Source of the DNA: JBALVT01 sp965262875
Lineage (GTDB): Bacteria; Pseudomonadota; Gammaproteobacteria; Pseudomonadales; Halieaceae
Reading direction: 5' to 3'
DNA: 64,000 bases
Assembly: GCA_965262875.1 (NCBI GenBank)
Contig: OZ253569.1
Span: 310,001 to 374,000 of the forward strand
Below, one piece after another: positions 54,004 to 61,783 of this stretch (position 1 is its first letter; each line of letters starts with the position of its first letter). The notes beneath the pieces were generated by a model that ran no database searches, had not been told where the DNA came from, and saw only the letters and a list, made by a program, of their open reading frames with translations. The position numbers and the translations under genes were made by a program.

Positions 54004-55399
54004 ATGAGCATTGAAACGCTTACTGGCGTCAGTTTTCTGTGTCTGGCGGCAGTACTACTCTTGGTAGAGCGGCTTCCGGGCATGGGACGCGTTCCCGCTT
54101 CTATAGCACAGCGCTGGCCGACCAACCTGGGTCTATGGTTATTGAGCGGAATCCTGTCGGCGGCAATCTATTCAGAATCAACTACTGTGATTGCCACAAC
54201 TTTTCTTGCGCTAATTTTGGTTTTCGCTCCGGGCTTTTCTGCGCTGGCGCTCTATCTTCTGCTGGCAACACTGTCGGCGGTGTACACTCACGCCAACATC
54301 GTGCTTCCGGAATCGTTTGATAAACCTATACGATGGCTTTTGGTGACGCCCAGCGTTCATGCGATCCACCATTCCAGTTTTCAGCCTCAAACAGACAGCA
54401 ACTACAGCAGTGTACTAACGCTCTGGGACCGCTTGTTTGGAACCTATAGAGACCCTTCCACTACGCAGGTGCGGGAATACGGGCTTGAGTATTTTCGTGG
54501 GCATGAAGAAACAGCATTGGCGCCTGTGCTGCTGCAGCCCTTTGAATACCGACGCGATATTCACAACGTGACGTTTCGCCCCGAGGCACAATCTCCGTCA
54601 ACGTCTATCGCAGCACCACTTGGCCGCGATTGGCGGGTGGCGTTAAGTTATGCCGCCGCCGGGCTTTTACTGGCACTTATTGCTCTGTGGCCTACAGTCA
54701 TAGATTTGTCCCGCGTCTGGATGAATTCGGAACCTTATCAGTATGCTTGGCTGGTACTGCCGACATTTATTTACGTGGTTGGCTGGTATCACCGCGACGC
54801 TATTATCTCGTTGACGCCGCGACCCACATACTCAGGCCTGGGAGTGGTCGGGGTGGCGGCCGCACTTTGGGTAGCGGGCGATATCGTTGATATCAAATTT
54901 GCTCAGCACTTTGCATTGGTGCTGACCTTACAAGGCATCGCGTTATGTGCTTTGGGCTGGCACTGCTACAGAGCACTTTTGTTTTGTTTTTTTACTGTTG
55001 TTTCTTATGGTGCCCTATGGCGATATTCTCCAGCCCCTGCTGCGGGATTTAACGGTTAAGTGGATCGAGTGGTTTGCTCAGTTAATGGGTTTACCACACC
55101 TTATTGAGGGCTACGTTGTATATATTGGCACGCATCGCTACGTGGTGATCGACGCCTGCTCTGGGCTCACGTTTTTTACACTCGCAGCATTTTTAGGCTA
55201 TAGCTATGGCCTGCTGCTTTTCCGTTCGCTGCCCAAGGTGGTGGGCTTAGCAGCTCTGGGAGCACTACTGGGTATTCTGGCCAATGCTGTGCGCGTTTGC
55301 CTGATTGTGGGTGTTGACAGGATGAACGGCTCGCAAATGGATCTGGGTGCTCATCAGGATATTCAATGGTTTGTCATGTTGGCCGCGCTGACTCTCTGA
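54004..55399 (+). pseudogene. Gutted sterol-desaturase domain fused to an exosortase, frameshifted
   Basis: Residues 1-160 follow the fatty-acid hydroxylase/sterol desaturase family: an N-terminal ER and RWPTNLGLWLL, then THANIVLPE, VHAIHHSS and LWDRLFGTYRDP. The middle section with the first two His boxes is missing, so a di-iron site cannot form. After a linker the exosortase membrane domain begins (YAAAGLLLALIALWPTVIDL, ALVLTLQGIALCALGWHCYR). A T7 run at 54987-54993 shifts the frame; with six T it continues as FLMVPYGDILQPLLRDLTVK. The catalytic residues follow: Cys in IDACSGLTFF, Arg in LANAVRVCLI and His in GAHQDIQWF. Exosortases cut and anchor C-terminally tagged exported proteins. Confidence 0.8.
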
Positions 55400-55404
55400 C
55401 GCAA

Positions 55405-55923
55405 ATGGCGGCACTCTATCCAGAGAGCCGATGGCTTGAAAAAGAGGAGGGCGATCAACAAACTCTCGCTATTCCACTTGATGAGGATCTGGATGTGGTG
55501 TTAACTGCACCCGGTACACACTCTGCTCGATTGGATATGAAGAGTTTACGCCCGGATAGTGGGGCCGCTTGGCGCCATTCGGATACTGCTCAGTATCAAG
55601 ACTGTGTAGATTCGAGTTGCGTTAGTTTTGTCCATACAAGCTACAGGCAAAAAGGCACGAATAACGCGCACCACATTTTCTACGCTTACTTTGTGGAAGA
55701 TCGAATTTTGAGCTCAAAGCTTTCTTATCGACTTGTCGTCGGATGGAGTAGAATGCCTGGTCGAGAGCCGACAACCGGTTTAATTGGGTTCATAGTCCGG
55801 GGAGATCTGCCAGAATTATTCTCCATCACGCGAGAGCATCAGCTGCTTGTGCAGAGGATGATTACTAGGCCTCACCAGGAACTAGTGTCGAACTCGCTGG
55901 TTCTGGAAAATACAAAATTCTAG
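55405..55923 (+). CDS. Soluble domain following the exosortase (possibly EpsI-like)
   Basis: The frame from the ATG at 55405 (MAALYPESRWLEKEEGDQ) encodes about 172 residues with no membrane helix. It contains DCVDSSCVSFVHTSYRQ, HIFYAYFVEDRIL and YRLVVGWSRMPGREPTTGLI. It starts six bases after the exosortase stop, and the frame is also open upstream to 55366. A single extra base in the CTCTCT at 55391-55396 would fuse it to the exosortase C-terminus, as in exosortases with a fused EpsI-type domain. The assignment is tentative. Its 3' end overlaps the convergent csrA by 59 bases. Confidence 0.6.
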   Translation: MAALYPESRWLEKEEGDQQTLAIPLDEDLDVVLTAPGTHSARLDMKSLRPDSGAAWRHSDTAQYQDCVDSSCVSFVHTSYRQKGTNNAHHIFYAYFVEDRILSSKLSYRLVVGWSRMPGREPTTGLIGFIVRGDLPELFSITREHQLLVQRMITRPHQELVSNSLVLENTKF

Positions 55924-56113
55924 ACTGCGTCCTCACTCCCTGGATTTTTTTCTTTCCGTGGATGCGATTGTAAATTTCCTCTCGATGAACTGAAATTTCT
56001 CTCGGGGCATCTATTGCGATTCTTACCTGATTGCCTTTCACACCCACCACAGTCACTGTCACTTCGTCACCGATCTTCAAACTCTCACCATTTCGCCTGG
56101 TTAAAATTAACAT
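55865..56113 (-). CDS. csrA: CsrA-family translational regulator with long C-terminal tail
   Basis: The start at 56113 is fixed by GGAGGTGAGTAT immediately upstream and by the conserved MLILTRRNGESLKIGDE. The first 61 residues follow the E. coli type (VTVTVVGVKGNQVRIAIDAP, ISVHREEIYNRI), including the RNA-contact Arg in HREEIY. CsrA dimers bind GGA motifs in messenger leaders. This copy has 82 residues: a tail of about 20 extends into the convergent exosortase-side gene. It lies 45 bases downstream of the PAS/pseudokinase gene on the same strand, so both shared a transcript before the IS insertion. Confidence 0.93.
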   Translation of the reverse strand: MLILTRRNGESLKIGDEVTVTVVGVKGNQVRIAIDAPREISVHREEIYNRIHGKKKIQGVRTQSRILYFPEPASSTLVPGEA

Positions 56114-58010
56114 ATACTCACCTCCGCAAATCGTTCTTAGTATATCCATGAGATAAATCTACTGTCTTGGCGGCACCTGCCGCTCTATCACCCGAAATAC
56201 ATCCGTCCTGTTTTCCGGGTTTTTTAGAAAATCTGTAATACCCCAACTTACATATCGGCGCTTCTCATCGTCACTAATGTCATTCACAATAGCGATGATG
56301 GGAGTATTTATCTCTCTGCGTCGGATCCATCTCGTCGCTGTAATACCATCCATTATTGGCATATTAATATGCATAAATAGGAGTTTATAGCTTTGTTTTT
56401 GCAAGGCCGTAAAGGCTTGTTCGCCGCTGTCTACGCAATCTACCTGATAGCCCAGACCAACAACGATATTCTTGAGTGAACCGGTATTGTCCAGGTTATT
56501 GCCAACTATCAGTAAGTCCGCGCCCAGTAGTGCGCTTAAGCGGCAGCAGATAGTTAAGCCGATACTAGCGCCGGCAGTGCCACCGGGGATACTAGCATTC
56601 ATCGCCACCACATCAGTGAACATATGTTGCTGCTGCGCCGGAGTTAAGCCGATGCTGCTGTCTTCCACGCGGAAAATCAGGTGGTTCTCAACAGCATCCC
56701 AGTCCACTAGAAGCCGCTGAGTATTTCGGGCGATTCTATCTACTAACGACCGGCAGTCGAAAGTAGTTATGTCGAGCTCCAATGTTTGATTGTCTGTTTC
56801 AGCCAGTAACATCAAGTTGTCGACTTGCGAACGAAGTTTGGCAGCTCCAAAGCTAATATGATCTACAAAACCTTGTTTGGACACTTCATCTTCTTCTCCC
56901 ATGGCGTTCCATTGATCGGCAGAAGAGAGAATTGAGAACAGCGGGGCTGCCTGTTCCCTGTTTACCTGTGAAAAGAAATCTTTTTTTGTTCTTGTCGCGT
57001 GCTGTAGTGTTGCGAGCGCCTCTTCCATAAGACCATCAGCATGAATGTGTTGGGTCAAGTCGAAGCTTAAGCAAGCAACGCAATATTTACCGCTACTATC
57101 AGAAAAACGAAATTTATGTGCCAACCAATGGTGAATTCCATCGGAGTGTTCTATAGCAACAGGAAATGTGTCTGGAAGGCCGCTGTTTAGAACTTTTAGA
57201 TCGCTCTCCCTGACGGATTTCGCCATGTCTGCATCCCGGATCTCTGCGTCAGTCTTTCCGTACCATTCTTTTTCGGTTCTTCCGAGTTTCCTATGGGTAA
57301 AAGCCAAACAATGGTCAAGAATGTGGTACAAGAGTCTTTTTTTATGGAGATATTCAAATGAAAGATACCGCGTTGTTTACTCAACTTTTGGGGCTTAGCG
57401 ACCCATGGAAAATCACGGCTATTACTCCGGATCTGACCGACAAATCAATTACCCTCCAGATAGATTGGCCAAAGGGAACGAAAGGCGCGTGTAGTGTCTG
57501 CCATGCCCTTTGTTCGGTTTACGACCATCGTGAGCAACGCACATGGCGACACCTTGATACGATGCAGTTCAAGACGCAGTTAGTTGCTCAGGTTCCGCGT
57601 ATTCATTGTAAAGCGCATGGAATCAAAAGCCTGAAAGTACCGTGGGCAGATACGCAGGCACGCTTTACGCATTTATTTGAGCGTTTCGCTATTGATGTGC
57701 TGTCGGCTGCCAGCAACAAGACACAGGCCGCAAAACTACTTGGTCTGTCGTGGGATGAGGTGCATCATATTCAATCCCGAGCAGTGAAAAGAGGGATGGA
57801 CAGACGCTCTGTTGAGGAAGTGAAACACCTTGGCATCGATGAAAAAAGTTTTCGCAAGGGGCAATCCTATGCCAGCCTGCTGTACGATTTGAATGCGTCC
57901 AGAGTGCTTGAGGTCGTGGCAGATAGAACGTAAGCGCCCCTAAATCAGCACCTATTTTTTTGTAAGAGTTCCCGCCAGACTTTCTCCTGATAACCACACA
58001 GGAGCAAATC

Positions 58011-58331
58011 ATGAACGATATCACTCAGCCCCAGCCACAAGGTATTGACTGGAAGCAGCAAATACAAACCTGGAAACTGTCGGGCTTGTCCCAGACCCGG
58101 TTTTGCAAACACAATCACCTGACTTACCATCGCTTTGTGTACTGGCGTCGGAAGTTTGACGATACCATCCGTGTGTCTTCTATAAAACAAGACCAAGGTG
58201 GCTTTGCCGCAGTGAGTGTCAGACCTGACGCCGATCGGGGGCTAACCTTGTCACTGCCCAACGGATTCATTGTGCGAGGTATCTGTGCCGATAACGTGCC
58301 GGTGGTGCGCCAGCTACTGGAGCAGCTGTGA
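58011..58331 (+). CDS. tnpA: IS66 TnpA accessory protein
   Basis: The 106-residue product has the helix-turn-helix-like N-terminus of IS66 TnpA (IQTWKLSGLSQTRFCKHNHL, then YHRFVYWRRKF) and a C-terminal strand set (GLTLSLPNGFIVRG). It is required with TnpB for transposition of IS66 elements; its role is probably DNA binding. Its TGA overlaps the GTG start of tnpB (GTGA). Confidence 0.9.
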   Translation: MNDITQPQPQGIDWKQQIQTWKLSGLSQTRFCKHNHLTYHRFVYWRRKFDDTIRVSSIKQDQGGFAAVSVRPDADRGLTLSLPNGFIVRGICADNVPVVRQLLEQL

Positions 58332-58696
58332 CTACTCGCTATTTCCGTCCGGCCGATGACATGTCGCGGATCTACCTGTACCGGGACCCAGTAGACTTTA
58401 GAAAAGCCAGTGCAGGGCTGGCTGCCATCGTTGAGCGAGAGCTGGGCCACAATCCCTTCGACGGCGGCCTGTACGCCTTCACCAACCGGCGGCGCAACAA
58501 GATCAAGTGCCTGTACTGGGAAGATAATGGCTTTGTGCTCTACTACAAGGCCCTTGCCGAGGAGAAATTCCGCTGGCCTCGCCGTGGTGATGAAGTTGTT
58601 TCACTGACAGGACAACAGATCAATTGGCTGCTCGACGGGTACGACATCATGCTGATGACCGGGCATAAAAAATTGCATTATGAGTCTGTATTTTAA
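58328..58696 (+). CDS. tnpB: IS66 TnpB accessory protein
   Basis: The 122-residue product carries the family signature: IYLYRDPVDFRKASAGLAAI, NPFDGGLYAFTNRRRNKIKC, LYWEDNGFVLYYKALAEEKF and RWPR. It starts with GTG inside the tnpA stop. TnpB is essential for IS66 movement but has no known enzymatic activity. It overlaps the longer reading of tnpC by 17 bases. Confidence 0.93.
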   Translation: MTTRYFRPADDMSRIYLYRDPVDFRKASAGLAAIVERELGHNPFDGGLYAFTNRRRNKIKCLYWEDNGFVLYYKALAEEKFRWPRRGDEVVSLTGQQINWLLDGYDIMLMTGHKKLHYESVF

Positions 58697-58730
58697 AGCT
58701 TTTTGTCGCCATGAATGTTATAATTACGCC

Positions 58731-60359
58731 ATGCAATCGGCGATAAAAAAGCAACAAAAACAAGGGTGTTACGAGAACTTATCCGTCGCTGAATTACTTG
58801 TTGCCCTCGCCGTAAAAGACCAGATTCTTGAAGATAAATGTTTGCTTCTCGAAGAAAAAAACGAGGTTCACCAGAAACACCTCGGCGACAAAAACCACAT
58901 CATCCTTGAACAGGGTAAACGCATTGTCCTGCTCGAAGAATACTTGCGCCTGGCCACGGTACAGAAATTCGGAGCCAGTAGTGAGAAACTGGCGTTTCAG
59001 TCTGATTTGTTCGATGAGGCTGAAATCGAAGTCGCCCTGAGTGAGCTCGAAGAGCAACTGCCTGAAGAAGACCGGGTTCGGCCTCGAAAGAAAAAAAGAA
59101 AGCGCGGGTTTAGCGACAAGCTGCAACGGGTGCAGATCCACCTCGCCCTGACAGACGAAGAAAAAGAAGGAGCAGCCAAAACCTTCTTCACCAAGGTCAA
59201 GGAGGAGCTGGAGTTTATTCCCGCCCAGGTCAAGGTGTTGGAATACTGGCAGGAGAAGGCGGTATTCAATATTGACGGTGAAGATGTCATTGTCGCCGCA
59301 CAGCGCCCCGCTCATCCGCTGGGGAAATGCTTTGCCAGTCCTGCATTGCTGGCCTACATCATTGCCTCCAAATACGCCGATGGACTGCCGCTATACCGCC
59401 TGGAGGGGATGCTCAAGCGTTACGGCGGTGATATCAGCCGCTCCAACATGGCCCACTGGATTGTACGGCTTCAGGATGTATTCCAGCCCTTGATCAACTT
59501 GATCCGGGAGGTTCAGCTTGAGGGGAATTACCTGCAGGCGGATGAGACGCGCATACAAGTCTTGAAGGAAACGGGCAAAACGGCCCAATCGGATAAATGG
59601 ATGTGGGTGATACGCGGTGGCCCACCGGATAAACAATCAGTGCTGTTCGAATACGACCCCTCACGTGCTGGCGCGGTGGCTGAACGCCTGCTGGATGGAT
59701 TTAGTGGTGTGTTGCAGGCCGACGGCTATTCCGGTTACAGCAAGGTGTGCCGGATAGCGGGCATTACCCGAATTGGATGCTTTGACCATGCCCGGCGCAA
59801 GTTCGTTGAAGCCAGCCGGGCGGCGGAAACCAGGAGCACCAAAAAGAAAGTGGGGCAACCCACCAAGGCTGACGTTGCACTCAGTAAAATACGAAGGCTG
59901 TATGCGATAGAGAAATCGATCAAGGATCTGGAGCACGACAAGAAAAAACAGGCAAGGCAGTCACTCAGCGTGCCGATTCTCGAGGACCTGAAGCCATGGC
60001 TGGAGAAGAACGTCAGCCGGGTGCCCAAAGATAGCCTGACCCACAAGGCCATAACGTACACACTGAACCAATGGGAGTACCTGATTGGCTATTGCGAGGA
60101 CGGCCAGTTGAATATCAGCAATGCGCTGGCTGAGAATGCGATCAGGCCCTTTGCGGTTGGTCGGCGCGCCTGGCTATTCGCAGATACCTCCCGCAGGGCC
60201 CGAGCCAGTGCGACCTGTTATAGTTTAGTGGAATCGGCAAAGGCGAACGGCCTGGAACCTTATGCTTACCTCCAGCATGTGCTGGCGCACATTGCGGCGG
60301 CAGATACGGTGGAGAAGCTTGAAGCATTACTGCCCTGGAACATGGAAATCGAAGAGTAA
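58731..60359 (+). CDS. tnpC: IS66 TnpC transposase
   Basis: The product has 542 residues from the ATG at 58731; the frame also permits a start at 58680. An N-terminal coiled coil (about residues 30-85, with a leucine-zipper-like pattern) is followed by a basic RPRKKKRKRGFSDKLQ stretch. The DDE domain has Asp in LQADETRIQVL, Asp in LQADGYSGYSKV and Glu in NALAENAIRPFAVGRRAWLF. It catalyses cutting and joining of the IS66 ends. The gene is intact. Confidence 0.93.
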   Translation: MQSAIKKQQKQGCYENLSVAELLVALAVKDQILEDKCLLLEEKNEVHQKHLGDKNHIILEQGKRIVLLEEYLRLATVQKFGASSEKLAFQSDLFDEAEIEVALSELEEQLPEEDRVRPRKKKRKRGFSDKLQRVQIHLALTDEEKEGAAKTFFTKVKEELEFIPAQVKVLEYWQEKAVFNIDGEDVIVAAQRPAHPLGKCFASPALLAYIIASKYADGLPLYRLEGMLKRYGGDISRSNMAHWIVRLQDVFQPLINLIREVQLEGNYLQADETRIQVLKETGKTAQSDKWMWVIRGGPPDKQSVLFEYDPSRAGAVAERLLDGFSGVLQADGYSGYSKVCRIAGITRIGCFDHARRKFVEASRAAETRSTKKKVGQPTKADVALSKIRRLYAIEKSIKDLEHDKKKQARQSLSVPILEDLKPWLEKNVSRVPKDSLTHKAITYTLNQWEYLIGYCEDGQLNISNALAENAIRPFAVGRRAWLFADTSRRARASATCYSLVESAKANGLEPYAYLQHVLAHIAAADTVEKLEALLPWNMEIEE

Positions 60360-61524
60360 CGGCGAAGTAAAGCGATCTACTGTCTAGCGGCTCGCAGACA
60401 AAATCAATAGGGTCGATTTAAGTGCGCTTACGATAGAACGACGGAATCGGCAACCGCATTGCTGTCCACGCTTCCAGAACAGCAGCGTAATGAAGTAGCT
60501 GCTGTTGCCGTGGATATGTGGGTTCCATTTATGACGGCAGTTGAGGCGACTTTACCGAACGCCGCCATTGTTCACGACAAGTTTCATATCGTCAGTTATC
60601 TTACAAAAATGGTTGACCAAGTCAGGCGCAAAGAAAATAAAACATTAAGAGCCGCCGGTATCAATGACCTGGTCGGGTCTCGCTATACCTGGTTACGCAA
60701 TCCCGACAACTGGAGTGAAAAAGATGAAGCCACTTTTTATGGCCTTCAATCAAAGGGGTTGAAGGTTGCCCGAGCCTGGGCAATCAAAGAGACGCTGCTT
60801 GACCTGTGGACTTACAGCTACGATAAACCAGCCCGGGCGTTCTTTAAGAAATGGTACTGGTGGGCGACACATTCACGTCTAAAGCCGGTCATATCAGTCG
60901 CCAAGATGCTAAAGAAACATCTCGACAACATAATGACTTACTTGAAACATCGCATCACCAATGCGACCGCAGAAGGATTTAATTCAAAGATTCAGACAAT
61001 AAAATCGGCTGCCCGAGGATTTAGAAACTTCGAAAACTATCGAGTTTCAATTCTGTTCCACTGTGGAAAACTCAACCTCTACCCACAGGATTCCCAGTAG
61101 AACCTCTTTTTCGGGGAACTCCCCATCGTCGATAAACTTTTGGAAAGTTGCATTGATGTAGAGCAGGGCGCCTTCAGAGTTCTTTATCCAGGCTGTGGCA
61201 GGGCTGTGGTCCATTATCGCTTCTAACTGACCGCGCACCAAAGGTGGCTGATTTTTTAATTGCAGGTTCTCGCGTTTTAGCTCCTCGATTTCGGCGAGTA
61301 ATTTGTCGGTAAGGGTTGAATCGGACACGGGTTGCTCCCCGGAGTTGCTAACCTTATCCACCCTATACCTGTGAGGCAGCTATTCCAATGTATTTAGGCG
61401 GGGATGCAACGGGTGCCCGACCTGGGCCTCGTATGACAAATTTGGCCTCACTGGGGTGCCATCTTTAGGAGTGATTTGTTCCTTACTGGTATCAGGATAA
61501 AGCGTCAGTGCGCGCATCAAGACG

Positions 61525-61728
61525 TCAAATCACGCTATTCTCAACCGCACGGGCGACCACGCCAACCGCATCAGCTATAAATGCTGCGTCCCCGCTTTGG
61601 AAAGCAACAGCGATGTATTCGACGATTGCCTTGTCAGAGTCGAGGATGGCTGCCGCAGCTATTGCAGATCTCGATGTCTGTGTTGACAAAGGAAAAGTTG
61701 CGCGGCCAACCGAAAAACTGAGGAACGC
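61525..61728 (-). pseudogene. Possible remnant of an addiction-module antidote (HigA-like)
   Basis: A minus-strand frame between stop codons encodes ILDSDKAIVEYIAVAFQSGD and AAFIADAVGVVARA, then ends at a TGA. The D-x-x-AI-x-x-Y pattern with GD and VARA resembles the first part of the short antidote proteins of chromosomal addiction modules, but the helix-turn-helix that should follow is gone. It is a fragment at best, in the otherwise gene-free stretch 61362-61783. That stretch also contains the presumed promoter of the PAS gene. Confidence 0.3.
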
Positions 61729-61783
61729 TCACCGATTGTTGGGCGCGCCAACGCGATCCATGAACGGCAGTTTTCCGAGATCA

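Larger units (their letters stand above)
57930..60431 (+). mobile_element. IS66-family element (2502 bp)
   Basis: The ends are GTAAGCGCCCCTAAATCAGC (57930 onward) and the complement-like sequence ending GTGCGCTTAC at 60431. GATAGAAC is duplicated on both sides (57922-57929 and 60432-60439). Eight-base duplications and three genes (tnpA, tnpB, tnpC) are the norm for IS66. All three genes look intact. Confidence 0.93.
57358..61100 (+). pseudogene. ISL3-family transposase A, interrupted by IS66
   Basis: The 5' part (57358-57929) encodes the zinc-finger-like N-terminus (CSVCHALCSVYDHREQRTWR) and the first catalytic Asp (HLGIDEKSFRKGQ). The 3' part resumes at 60440 with TESATALLSTLPEQQ and includes VAVDMWVPFM and TAEGFNSKIQ. 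Removing 57930-60439 restores 410 codons. Differences from copy 1 are few, for example a Trp for Gly at AFFKKWYWW, so the two copies separated recently. Confidence 0.92.
57275..61104 (+). mobile_element. ISL3-family element A, copy 2, carrying IS66
   Basis: The ends GGTTCTTCCGAGTTTCCTAT (57275 onward) and the complement of GGTTCTACTGGGAATCCTGT (ending 61104) equal those of copy 1 at 32691-35373. TCTTTTTC is duplicated exactly at 57267-57274 and 61105-61112. Without the IS66 element and its duplication the length is 1320 bp. It splits the PAS/pseudokinase gene. Confidence 0.93.
56159..61361 (-). pseudogene. PAS plus degenerate hybrid histidine kinase, split by an ISL3/IS66 nest
   Basis: The gene starts at 61361 (coiled coil about residues 15-38, PAS from about 45: MDHSPATAWIKNSEGALLYI). 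It is cut at 61105 and resumes at 57266. Removing the insertion and one TCTTTTTC copy joins FPEKE to WYGKTDAEI in frame, giving 454 residues. The kinase region has VNREQAAPLF where MSHEIRTPL is normal (His replaced by Arg189). The ATPase lacks the Asn box and has only VEDSSIGL and ASIGLTICCRLSALLGAD. The receiver has LLFMHINMPIMDG (phospho-Asp replaced by His385) and VGNN for VDDN. It was a non-catalytic signalling or scaffold protein. Confidence 0.88.
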
